Origin: an uncultured Bacteriovoracaceae bacterium
GTDB lineage: Bacteria; Bdellovibrionota; Bacteriovoracia; Bacteriovoracales; Bacteriovoracaceae
Length of the DNA: 64,000 nt
NCBI GenBank assembly: GCA_937931205.1
Contig: CALHBF010000001.1
Location: 213,501-277,500, forward strand
Direction: 5' to 3'
The translations under genes and the position numbers were made by a program. Position 1 is the first letter of the stretch. Every line of letters begins with the position of its first letter. The notes under the pieces are model-generated. The model ran no database searches, was not told the DNA's origin, and was given only the letters and a program-made list of their open reading frames with translations. Shown here one piece after another: positions 9,230 to 17,214 of the stretch.

Positions 9230-10044
9230 AGCGAATCAGCTCCTGTTTTAAACCCCAGGCCATAAGACATTCTTACCTCGCCTGCATTAAATTCTGTTTT
9301 ATGAACATTCTTTTTTTCTTTATCTGAAAGATAGGCCGGGATGCGATAGTACATGCTATCAATCATCAGGTAGCAATCTTCAGTTTGAGGGTTCACATCG
9401 TATTCAGAAAATTTATCAGTCGGTTTACATTCACGTTTCGAAAATACCATCAGATCGGTCCACTCTCTGATAGGTACTGGACGATCAAGGAATTGATGAT
9501 CAACGACATATTTTTCAATTTTATCTCCTACTTTCACAGAGAGAAGAGGTGCTACGTGAAACCACCACTTAAAACGATTTCGATTTATGTATGAAGCGGT
9601 AAAAAAGGCATAAACCATCTCTGTCTGATAGCCATATTTTTTCCAGCCTTCAAATGCCCAAATAAAAGCACGATCACTGCATTCTGATTTTCTCGTATAA
9701 TCAGTCTTTAAGTTTTTCCAAAAATCTTGAAGCTGATCTTGAGTTAAGACTGACGGCTGATAATTCTCAGTCGAAGGCTCAAGACTTAATGGAGTAGGAA
9801 CAGCATCCTCCCCTTCTGAGAGAACTTTATAAGAAGTTAATTCAAGCTTTTTATTAAGTTGCCCCTTTATGGCGTGGCCCTTATTTAAAACTCCTGCATC
9901 TTTAGTGAAAGCAACACGCCCATTCTCAAATTTGATGAGATACTCACCTGTTTCTTTTACTTCTTCTATCGAGTGGATTTTACCTTGAAGGACATCTGCA
10001 AATGATGGCAGAGAGACGAGAAATGCTAATAGAACAAACTTCAT
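9226..10044 (-). CDS. Secreted protein-glutaminase (protein deamidase)-like enzyme
   Basis: 272 aa with a clear Sec signal peptide ending SFADV (about 1-17). Residues 20-75 form a small beta-rich N-terminal part. The region 118-205 resembles protein glutaminase (Gln_deamidase family, as in Chryseobacterium). C122 sits in CSDRAF, H163 in WWFHVAPLL, and D182 in VVDHQF, followed by PVPIREW. These match the Cys-His-Asp triad order and spacing I know for the family. Such enzymes convert protein-bound glutamine to glutamate and release ammonia. The gene leads a two-gene operon with the EF-hand lipoprotein. A transglutaminase-fold enzyme of another specificity is the alternative. Confidence 0.7.
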   Translation of the reverse strand: MKFVLLAFLVSLPSFADVLQGKIHSIEEVKETGEYLIKFENGRVAFTKDAGVLNKGHAIKGQLNKKLELTSYKVLSEGEDAVPTPLSLEPSTENYQPSVLTQDQLQDFWKNLKTDYTRKSECSDRAFIWAFEGWKKYGYQTEMVYAFFTASYINRNRFKWWFHVAPLLSVKVGDKIEKYVVDHQFLDRPVPIREWTDLMVFSKRECKPTDKFSEYDVNPQTEDCYLMIDSMYYRIPAYLSDKEKKNVHKTEFNAGEVRMSYGLGFKTGADSL

Positions 10045-10144
10045 AACAAACTCCTTGAACTCATCAATTCAAACGGAGCTTGTATAACTTGAAATTTCTT
10101 CTCTCAGCAAGAAGAGAAAGTGTTTGATATTTTTATTTTACATA

Positions 10145-10176
10145 TTGAGAGCAAACTATTGAAAGATTGCTCTCAA
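10145..10176 (-). terminator. Long inverted repeat after serC, weak terminator candidate
   Basis: Perfect 10-bp arms TTGAGAGCAA (10145-10154) and TTGCTCTCAA (10167-10176) with a 12-nt loop, just past the serC stop. There is no good U-tract in either direction, so it may act as an mRNA 3' stabiliser rather than an intrinsic terminator. Confidence 0.5.
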
Positions 10177-10189
10177 ACTTAAGGTAAAA

Positions 10190-11302
10190 CTAACAGTTCT
10201 CTATAGCGTAAGAAACGATTTGCGTTAATTTTTTTAGATCATCTTTAGAAACGTTGTGAAATAAAGCGATGCGTAGCTGATTGCGGCCTAAACGACGATA
10301 AGCTTCAATATCAAATGCAATTTCTAATTCTCTTAGCCTCTGAGCGAGCTCACTCATCGGATATTTATCATCAACATCAATAGTGGCAACACTAATAGAT
10401 CTTGCAGATACTTCCTTCACAAAGTGAGAAAGATATTTTTTCTCACTTGCCCAGTCATAAAGAATGGCCGCTTTTTCTTGGGCTTCTTTAATCACTTCTT
10501 CCTCTCCTAGATTATTCATCAGTTTTACTTGTTCATTCAAATAAAAGAGTGAAGATAAACAAGGAGTGTTATATGTCTGGTGAAGTCGAGAAATCTCAAT
10601 AGCCGTTTTTAGATTAAGAGCAATCGGGATAAAACGATCTGCTTGAGAACTTACCTTCATTGCCTGCTCAATCGCCTGCGGCGACATGATCGCAATATAC
10701 GTTCCTCCCTCAGAAGCAAAAACTTTCTGTGGAGAGAAATAATAAACATCAATTTTTTTGAAGTCGGCCTTAATCTGTCCGGCCCCTGAAGTGGCATCAA
10801 CACAGAGAAGGTGACCTTCTTTTCTTTCCGGAAGATAAGTGTTCATCACTCCTGTGCTCGTTTCATTAAGAACACAACAAGTCAGATCAAAACCCTCTTT
10901 ATGAAAAGGCTTGATACTTTCTCCAAAGGCCACATCTTCACGAACAGCTTTAATCCATGGAATGTTGGCATGGGCCTTATAGGCCTTCTCAGAAAACTCT
11001 CCGCACACAAAATGCGAAGAACCTTGTGAGACAAGACTGAGACCCATAATCTCCCAAAAAAGAGTGGCCCCGCCATTGCCGATAACAACTTCGTAACCCT
11101 CAGGAAGATTAAAATATTTTTTCAAACCAAGTTGAAGCTCACGCACAAGCTTAACCACATTGTCTTTTCGGTGGGATGTCCCAAGATAATTTTTTGACTG
11201 GGCCAACTTCTCTACAAAGGCCTGTGGGATTAAGGAAGGACCTACACCAAAACGAGGATCTTTAGGAATGAGATGGGCAGGTATTTCTAAATTTTTAAAC
11301 AT
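10190..11302 (-). CDS. serC: Phosphoserine aminotransferase (actinobacterial-type SerC)
   Basis: PLP-dependent transaminase of serine (and pyridoxine) biosynthesis: 3-phosphohydroxypyruvate plus glutamate to phosphoserine. At 370 aa it starts with the RFGVGPS and GTSHR (41-45) motifs and has GNGGAT at 75-80. The PLP lysine is K193 in SPQKVFASEGG. These signatures match the mycobacterial/actinobacterial SerC subfamily rather than the E. coli form. GAGG precedes the ATG. It stands alone, without serA or serB nearby. Confidence 0.88.
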   Translation of the reverse strand: MFKNLEIPAHLIPKDPRFGVGPSLIPQAFVEKLAQSKNYLGTSHRKDNVVKLVRELQLGLKKYFNLPEGYEVVIGNGGATLFWEIMGLSLVSQGSSHFVCGEFSEKAYKAHANIPWIKAVREDVAFGESIKPFHKEGFDLTCCVLNETSTGVMNTYLPERKEGHLLCVDATSGAGQIKADFKKIDVYYFSPQKVFASEGGTYIAIMSPQAIEQAMKVSSQADRFIPIALNLKTAIEISRLHQTYNTPCLSSLFYLNEQVKLMNNLGEEEVIKEAQEKAAILYDWASEKKYLSHFVKEVSARSISVATIDVDDKYPMSELAQRLRELEIAFDIEAYRRLGRNQLRIALFHNVSKDDLKKLTQIVSYAIENC

Positions 11303-11372
11303 TGGAATTTACCTCAATTAACGTCTATTCTTATCATAACTAGACTTGAACAACTTTATAATAAGAATTCTC

Positions 11373-11966
11373 ATGAAGCCCTTTTTATTCCTGATCCTTT
11401 TGCTAAACTTATCCATCGCTTCTGCCCAAATCAAAGGGCCTGATAAAATTGATGGTTGGCAACTTCATGCCGGATCTCATACCCAAAATTACAATGCCGT
11501 CCAAACCAATGGCCAAGGCGAAATCAGAAAGTTCGAATTCACTCCAGTTATCGGTGGTGGATTAAACATTCCCCTTTCTGATAACTGGAAATTCCTACCG
11601 GAAATTTCTTGGGTTCTTCCTAAATTTAATGAAGATTCAAAAATCATTAAGAACATTTTCTTTTTTAGAGCAGACTTTGCTTACACTCTTACAGAGTGGA
11701 TGTGGCTAAGGCTCGGAACAAGTGTTTCTGTCTTAAATCAGCATGGACGAGGTGGGAAGGCCCAACTCAATAATGGTAATGATACCACTGAGTTTTATTA
11801 TCCAGATGAAAACCACTCAAGCGTAAACAATACTCTCGATCTTGGAGTTGAATTTCTTTACGACAATTGGTCTCTTCGTTTACAAACCTACACATACCAA
11901 ATTTTTAAAGAAGAAAGCAGACAAGTTTCCTACTCACTCTTTCTTACTCGCTATTGGGGTCTTTAA
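11373..11966 (+). CDS. Secreted beta-barrel-like outer membrane protein
   Basis: Hypothetical protein of 197 aa. A signal peptide (start to about 19, ending ASAQ) is followed by alternating beta-strand-like segments, many aromatic residues and an ending of RYWGL. This suggests a small outer-membrane beta-barrel. The ATG at 11373 is chosen because it begins the signal peptide exactly; an upstream TTG at 11346 would add a hydrophilic extension. The stop lies 1 nt before the ATG of the matrixin gene, so the two are co-transcribed. The function is unknown. Confidence 0.7.
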   Translation: MKPFLFLILLLNLSIASAQIKGPDKIDGWQLHAGSHTQNYNAVQTNGQGEIRKFEFTPVIGGGLNIPLSDNWKFLPEISWVLPKFNEDSKIIKNIFFFRADFAYTLTEWMWLRLGTSVSVLNQHGRGGKAQLNNGNDTTEFYYPDENHSSVNNTLDLGVEFLYDNWSLRLQTYTYQIFKEESRQVSYSLFLTRYWGL

Positions 11967-11967
11967 T

Positions 11968-12756
11968 ATGAAAGCAATCATTGCTCTTTTTATTTTAACT
12001 TTTGCCTCTCAAAGTTTTTCATTCACACTGAACAACAACTTTGGTGCTGCTTTTAAAAATGATAATGTAAAGGTAAGCGTTGCTGGAAATACCACTTGTA
12101 CTGGGATTACTCCAGAAGAACTAAAATCTCTTATTAAACCTTCTATTAGTGATTTTTGGAATTCCGTTTCAACCAGTGCTCTTAGACTAAAAGATGGCGG
12201 TTTCTCAGCTTCTATCGCCAATATTCAATCAGGTTTCCTTTGTCCTCCAACTGATTCGACTTGTATTGCTCAAGGAGCGACGATCCCTCCTGTTAAAGAC
12301 ATTATTATTGCCTGTAATAATCAGGCCGCAAACTTTTCCAACTCAAGCAACGTACTAGCAGTAACTGTTCCCAATAATTTTTCAAAAGATAAAATTGTCG
12401 GAGCGGTCATTCTCATTAATGACACCTCTAATGCATTTTATTCATTGAATAGAAATGAGCAGATTTCAGTTATTGCCCATGAGATCGGTCACGCCATTGG
12501 CCTTGGTCATTCAGAAAATCAAGCAGCACTCATGTACTACCGTACAGTCGATATGAGAGAGAAACTCGGTCAGGATGATGTGGATGGAGTGAGTTATCTT
12601 TATCCTGTGAAGATGGATGGATGCGGATTACTGGGAACAATTGAAGAAACCAAGACCCCGCCGTTTTTTACAACTTTGGGTGCCTTGGTTCTTATGATTT
12701 TATTAAGTGAACTTGGTCGCTTATTTAAGCGCGCGAAGGCTCGTGCCTCTCTTTAA
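11968..12756 (+). CDS. Matrixin-like secreted metalloprotease with C-terminal membrane tail
   Basis: 262 aa with a signal peptide ending about residue 18. The metzincin zinc motif HEIGHAIGLGH is at 171-181, followed by a Met-turn at M189 (ALMYY) and QDDVDGVSYLYP. These are all hallmarks of matrixins (MMP family). The tail is unusual. C219-G220 is followed by a hydrophobic segment of about 233-248 and a basic end (R251-R259), the pattern of C-terminal sorting tails such as MYXO-CTERM-type. The ATG at 11968 directly follows the upstream gene. The last 36 nt overlap the 3' end of the convergent aminopeptidase gene. It probably degrades extracellular or prey protein at the cell surface (inferred). 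Confidence 0.85.
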   Translation: MKAIIALFILTFASQSFSFTLNNNFGAAFKNDNVKVSVAGNTTCTGITPEELKSLIKPSISDFWNSVSTSALRLKDGGFSASIANIQSGFLCPPTDSTCIAQGATIPPVKDIIIACNNQAANFSNSSNVLAVTVPNNFSKDKIVGAVILINDTSNAFYSLNRNEQISVIAHEIGHAIGLGHSENQAALMYYRTVDMREKLGQDDVDGVSYLYPVKMDGCGLLGTIEETKTPPFFTTLGALVLMILLSELGRLFKRAKARASL

Positions 12757-14487
12757 ACACTCAGCTTCGTACTCATCAAGCTGAGCTCTTTCTTCTTCGT
12801 TAAGAAGATTCATATCGATTAGAGCAGGATCAAATCCAATGTAGACGAACGTTCTGAAATGAAGCATCCCTTTAAACTTCGGGTGCTTCTCTACTGTTAC
12901 AACGTTCTCTAAACGAACACCACCAAAGCCCGGAATATAAATTCCTGGCTCGATTGAACACACTTGACCCTCTTTCATTGGAATTTGAGAGATCGTTGAA
13001 ATCCTTGCTCCTGGCTCATGCACATGTACACCTACTCCGTGTCCTGTCCCATGACCAAAATCATAACCACGTTTTCTCATAGCTCCACGTGCGTAGCCGT
13101 CAAGAACCATTCCTTTTGTTCCTTCAGGAAATACAGCTCCAATACAAGCAAGGAAACCTTTAAGTGTAAGTGTGTACATCTCAACCATCTTAGGGTCTGC
13201 CTTTGATTTATCAGTGCAGCCCAAGAAAGTTCTTGTTGTATCTGTTGCCCATCCACCATTGAAGTAACCACCAGAATCAAGGAGAATCATGTGTTCTGGT
13301 TTAATGGTAATTTTATCTGTTGGACTTCCGTAGTGCATGATTGAAGCATTCGGACCAACAGCTGCAATCGTATTAAAGCTTTGATCAAAAGCACCCTGCT
13401 CTTTATAGAAAACTGTTGTTTGGTTATAAAGATCAAGCTCAGTAATTGTCTTGCCGGCCTTAAGTGATTCTTTCACCCACTTCATTGTATTGAAAATGGC
13501 CTTATCAGATCTCTTGAAAGATTCTTCCACTTGAGCAAGCTCGACTGGCTCTTTAATACACTGGTATTCGTAAAGGCCACCTGGGTACTCTTGCACTCTT
13601 TGGGCCCCAAAAACTTTAAGAAGAACTGAGTAATCGCTTGAGTTAAGCATTCCAGGATCAAAACGAAGGTTCTCCAAATGAAGAGTGTTTTGTAGACGCT
13701 CTAATTCACGAGCAAGATCTGCATAATCAATATAGATCCATTCTAGACCAATTTCTTGTTTTGCTTTTTGAGAGATTGGAGTTTTTGGATCAACAAAGAC
13801 ATAAACTTTTTCTTTCGTCACAAGAGCTTTAGCATAGAAGCTTGAAAGGAATGGTAAATGGTATCCACGACAGTTTGTGATCCAAGCGATCGTATCAAGA
13901 GCTGTTACAAACATACCCTCTTTATTTGTTTTAAAAATATCTCTCGTTTTTTCTAGAGTATCTCTTCCACGCCATTCACGAGGAACAAACTGAACTTCTT
14001 TTAATTCAGGAAGAGTAACGAAATCAATAATCTTTGAAAGAGCACCTGTCTCAAGTGGAACTGTTTCATCAGCAACTTCAGATAGCTTCTTCAAAAAACC
14101 AAGAGCAGTTCTATCTGCTTCGTAACCGAGTTTCTTAATTCCAAGATTTTTTACATCTAATGCAAGTGAAGCTGTCGTAGAAATATCTCCGCCAACTTTC
14201 ATCACTTCAATTTCGTCATGGTTAACTTCAAGATCGGCCTGCTCATGATAGCGACCATCGACATAAAGACGAACTTTACCTGTGGTAGGAACAAGAACTT
14301 CGGCCATAGAGCCAGTGAAACCAGTAATGTAGTAACGGTGGTTATCCTCAAGAGGCACATATTCATTTAAGAATTGATCGAAACTAGAAATATAAATTCC
14401 ATCCAGACCTTTCTGGGATAACAACTTTTTTAAGTTATGGATATTGGCCTTAATTGTATCAGGACCTAAATCAAAAGCTTTTTTCAT
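12721..14487 (-). CDS. Xaa-Pro aminopeptidase (aminopeptidase P, M24B)
   Basis: Removes N-terminal residues before proline; a cytoplasmic dimetal enzyme. The 588-aa length and three-domain layout (two creatinase-like N-terminal domains, then pita-bread) match the eukaryotic XPNPEP1-like long form rather than E. coli PepP (about 440 aa). Metal ligands are D404, D416, H483 (GHGTGH), E513 (SIEPG) and E527 (VRLENVV). No signal peptide is seen. It overlaps the end of the matrixin gene tail-to-tail by 36 nt. It may recycle peptides made by secreted proteases. Confidence 0.93.
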   Translation of the reverse strand: MKKAFDLGPDTIKANIHNLKKLLSQKGLDGIYISSFDQFLNEYVPLEDNHRYYITGFTGSMAEVLVPTTGKVRLYVDGRYHEQADLEVNHDEIEVMKVGGDISTTASLALDVKNLGIKKLGYEADRTALGFLKKLSEVADETVPLETGALSKIIDFVTLPELKEVQFVPREWRGRDTLEKTRDIFKTNKEGMFVTALDTIAWITNCRGYHLPFLSSFYAKALVTKEKVYVFVDPKTPISQKAKQEIGLEWIYIDYADLARELERLQNTLHLENLRFDPGMLNSSDYSVLLKVFGAQRVQEYPGGLYEYQCIKEPVELAQVEESFKRSDKAIFNTMKWVKESLKAGKTITELDLYNQTTVFYKEQGAFDQSFNTIAAVGPNASIMHYGSPTDKITIKPEHMILLDSGGYFNGGWATDTTRTFLGCTDKSKADPKMVEMYTLTLKGFLACIGAVFPEGTKGMVLDGYARGAMRKRGYDFGHGTGHGVGVHVHEPGARISTISQIPMKEGQVCSIEPGIYIPGFGGVRLENVVTVEKHPKFKGMLHFRTFVYIGFDPALIDMNLLNEEERAQLDEYEAECLKRGTSLRALK

Positions 14488-14566
14488 AGAGATAACCTAA
14501 CCTTTTGCATTTATAAAAAAGACCCCAGCACTATATCCTAAAACAGGCCCCTTCGCATAATTTATT

Positions 14567-14593
14567 TAATGCGCGAGCAATTTTGTCCGATAA
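14567..14593 (+). promoter_or_regulatory. FliA-like promoter of the papain-like protease operon
   Basis: TCCGATAA at 14586-14593 is a near-perfect sigma-28 -10. The upstream TAATGCGC (14567-14574, 11-nt spacing) is a weaker -35. The start would fall at about 14600, at the ATG. Confidence 0.5.
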
Positions 14594-14600
14594 GCTGGCC

Positions 14601-14939
14601 ATGCACTATTTCATGCTGATCCTACTATCCGTTTCAACCCACGCCTTGGAGCTCAAAACCCAAGAAAAAACAGTACTTAAGTTCATTACCAAGGGGGAAA
14701 TGAGGGTATCAGAACACTGCCAAAAAGAGTGCCTGGCCCTGAAGGATTATCAGTCCCAGTGGAAGACATTTAAACGAAAGCAGGGAAATCCTGCCAGTGA
14801 GTTTTGTTTCCATGTGGGAGGAACAGATAAGATTGTCTCTCATCCTAATTTAGATCAAGACAGTGTCTGTATCTTCAAAGATGGCTCTTACATTTTAAGC
14901 TGGGATCTCTGGCGAAAAAATACGGATGCCAAAAAATGA
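14601..14939 (+). CDS. Small secreted protein preceding the papain-like protease
   Basis: 112 aa with a signal peptide (about 1-16, ending THA). The mature part has four cysteines in two pairs, suggesting disulfides. No family is recognised. I chose the ATG at 14601. It begins the signal peptide, whereas the TTG at 14583 would overlap the promoter -10. No Shine-Dalgarno precedes the ATG, and the predicted transcript start is at the ATG, so the mRNA may be leaderless. Its stop overlaps the next ATG by 4 nt (ATGA). A propeptide-like inhibitor or chaperone of the protease is possible, as in some cysteine protease operons. Confidence 0.7.
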   Translation: MHYFMLILLSVSTHALELKTQEKTVLKFITKGEMRVSEHCQKECLALKDYQSQWKTFKRKQGNPASEFCFHVGGTDKIVSHPNLDQDSVCIFKDGSYILSWDLWRKNTDAKK

Positions 14940-16036
14940 AATGGCCCTTTCTATTCTTATTTATCAGTTCTCAAGTCTTCGCTTACGATGCCTATGAATC
15001 ACGAGGCACGCGAAAACCGGTCTGTGATCCAAGTTATCTGGAACTGCAAAACCTTCCTCCTCTGAGAGATCAAGGGGCCATCGGTATTTGTTATTCTTTT
15101 TCTTCATTGCTTTTACTTGAGCATCTCAAGTGCTCTCAAGCGACAGATCCTCAGAAATGTTATGCCCAAAATCGGGCTTCCGCTGTTGATCTCACAAAGT
15201 TTTATAAAGGAAAGGAATACAATCAAATCTCTGTTGGTGGGGAACCTGAAAAACTTCTAAAAAATTTTTCACAAACTCGCTCTGCTGTTAATGATGCTTG
15301 TACCTACTTTGATGCTTGGGCAAGACTTCCCTACAGTCAGCCTTTTGAAGACTTTTTCCATCAAATGAAAACTGACCTAAACAGCGGCTTCAGCGACAGT
15401 ATGCTAACTTGTCATGCCGAAGATATGGCCAGTCAAAATATGGGAAATGTTCAAGAATTGCTCAGTCTCATGAACACAAGTCGCAATCTAAAAGTGGAAG
15501 AACTCCGTTCAAAGTTTCTTTATAAAAAAAATTGTCAGGACCCAAATATCAGTTTTCCGACCTACGATCTTCATCGTTATCCCTCTTATGGCTCTCAAGC
15601 AAATAATGATGGCATCTTAAAATTTGTAAAAGGAAACCTCGAGCAGCAACAACCTGTAGAAGTCTCCTTTTGTGCAGAAAAGAATAGCGACGGCCAATGT
15701 TACTATCACTCAACCACCATCGTAGGAATGAGGAATGTCTGTGATGCCACTGGATGTAACGTGCAATATCGACTGCAAAACTCTTATGGTAAAACATGGC
15801 AAGATAACCACGATGATGGATGGGTAAACACCAAGGTGATTAATCAAAGTATTATCTCAACCTCTCAGCTCTCTTTAACAAGTATTTCCCCTAAGGGAAC
15901 AAAGCCGAATACCCAAACTTCTTATCAACAGCATCAAAAGATTCCTTTTAAAGTAGCGGCACAAACCCCATTAAGTTCCCAGAATCGTTTTGGTTCGTCA
16001 CAGTGCTACGTTGAACTGCCCGATATCGGTCAATAA
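14936..16036 (+). CDS. Secreted papain-like (C1) cysteine protease
   Basis: 366 aa with a signal peptide ending VFA (about 1-17). Papain-family catalytic elements are in order. PPLRDQGAIGICYSFSS supplies the oxyanion Q46 and nucleophile C52. H258 is in YYHSTTIVG. N282 is in LQNSYGKTW. The usual CGSCWAF motif is altered to IGICYSF, so it is divergent. About 180 residues between Cys and His contain many extra cysteines. A proline/serine/threonine-rich tail follows. It is coupled to the small secreted protein upstream. It likely degrades protein outside the cytoplasm; the substrate is unknown. Confidence 0.8.
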   Translation: MKWPFLFLFISSQVFAYDAYESRGTRKPVCDPSYLELQNLPPLRDQGAIGICYSFSSLLLLEHLKCSQATDPQKCYAQNRASAVDLTKFYKGKEYNQISVGGEPEKLLKNFSQTRSAVNDACTYFDAWARLPYSQPFEDFFHQMKTDLNSGFSDSMLTCHAEDMASQNMGNVQELLSLMNTSRNLKVEELRSKFLYKKNCQDPNISFPTYDLHRYPSYGSQANNDGILKFVKGNLEQQQPVEVSFCAEKNSDGQCYYHSTTIVGMRNVCDATGCNVQYRLQNSYGKTWQDNHDDGWVNTKVINQSIISTSQLSLTSISPKGTKPNTQTSYQQHQKIPFKVAAQTPLSSQNRFGSSQCYVELPDIGQ

Positions 16037-16116
16037 CTCTCAAAAAATGGCGACAATTCACGGGAAAGTTGAGAACATATCCACCTGTTTGGTTCAATTA
16101 TCGAAGAGGTGTCAGA

Positions 16117-17214
16117 GTGAAAATTCAATCTCCCGTTTATTATGGCGATTATCTCCAGTTAGATAAAATCATTGATGCTCAGGCACCAGAAAGTGCTAAA
16201 TATGGTCCTGCAGCCCATGATGAAACACTCTTCATTATTATTCACCAAACTTATGAGCTTTGGTTTAAGCAGATCATTCATGAAATCAGTTCTGTTATTG
16301 AGTTAATGAAGCAAAGTTTCCTTCCGTCAGGAGATCTGGCGACGATTCACCATCGTCTTGAGAGAGTGACTAAAATTCAAAAAATTCTGATTGATCAGAT
16401 GAATGTTATGGAGACAATGACAACTCTGGATTTCATGGAATTTCGTGATTACCTTGTTCCGGCTTCCGGTTTTCAGAGCCTTCAGTTTAGAATGATTGAA
16501 GCAATGTTAGGCATTAAACCGGAACACAGAATGGAAGTTGAAAAACAGTTTTTTACTTCACGACTAAAGGCTGAAGATAGAGCAAAACTTGATACTGTAG
16601 AGAGCAGCCTATCAGTTTTTGAACTTGTTGAAGCATGGCTTGAGCGCATGCCTTTTCCGAATGAAGATCAGTTCAATTTTTGGCAGCAGTATTCTGAAGC
16701 TGTTGAAAAAATGCTCAAACAAGATCATCAAATTATTTCAACCAATCCTTCTTTAAGTGACAAAGTAAGAGAGATGGAACTTAAAAATCTTGAATTCTCT
16801 CGCCAGAGCTTCAATTCACTTATTGATAAAAATATCTACGATGAATTTATCAAAAACGGCAAAGTAAGACTTGGCCATAAAGCAATGCTCTCGGCTGTTT
16901 TCATTTATCTCTACCGAGATTTACCGGCACTGCAGATGCCTTTTAGAATTCTTAATACGATGGTTGAGATTGATCAGAACTTTACCACTTGGAGATATCG
17001 TCATGCTCTAATGGTTCAGAGGATTCTCGGGACAAAAATTGGAACTGGTGGTTCTTCAGGTCATGAATATTTGAAATCAACGACAGAACGTAACCGTGCT
17101 TTTGTGGATTTCTTTAATCTGGCCGGATACCTCATTCCTAAGCATATGATTCCTGTTTTACCAAAAACTCTCCAAAACAAACTGGATATCGCTTATGACA
17201 GTTTTAGATCTTAA
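16117..17214 (+). CDS. kynA: Tryptophan 2,3-dioxygenase
   Basis: Haem enzyme that opens the indole ring of L-tryptophan to N-formylkynurenine. Hallmarks are HDETLFIIIHQTYELWFKQ (catalytic H43), FMEFRDYLVPASGFQS (R110), WRYRH with the haem ligand H296, and GTGGSSG (309-315). The GTG at 16117 is used because GAAGAGG lies just upstream and the product matches the family N-terminus (365 aa). An upstream TTG at 16069 would add an unconserved extension. It overlaps the next gene by 20 nt, giving a tryptophan degradation pair. No formamidase gene is adjacent. Confidence 0.95.
   Translation: MKIQSPVYYGDYLQLDKIIDAQAPESAKYGPAAHDETLFIIIHQTYELWFKQIIHEISSVIELMKQSFLPSGDLATIHHRLERVTKIQKILIDQMNVMETMTTLDFMEFRDYLVPASGFQSLQFRMIEAMLGIKPEHRMEVEKQFFTSRLKAEDRAKLDTVESSLSVFELVEAWLERMPFPNEDQFNFWQQYSEAVEKMLKQDHQIISTNPSLSDKVREMELKNLEFSRQSFNSLIDKNIYDEFIKNGKVRLGHKAMLSAVFIYLYRDLPALQMPFRILNTMVEIDQNFTTWRYRHALMVQRILGTKIGTGGSSGHEYLKSTTERNRAFVDFFNLAGYLIPKHMIPVLPKTLQNKLDIAYDSFRS

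Noticed and set aside
10045..10145. FliA-like promoter for the glutaminase-like gene
   Set aside because: A CTCCGTTT resembles the -10 but the -35 spacing does not fit; a weak TTGCTG-N18-TATACA sigma-70 promoter fits better.
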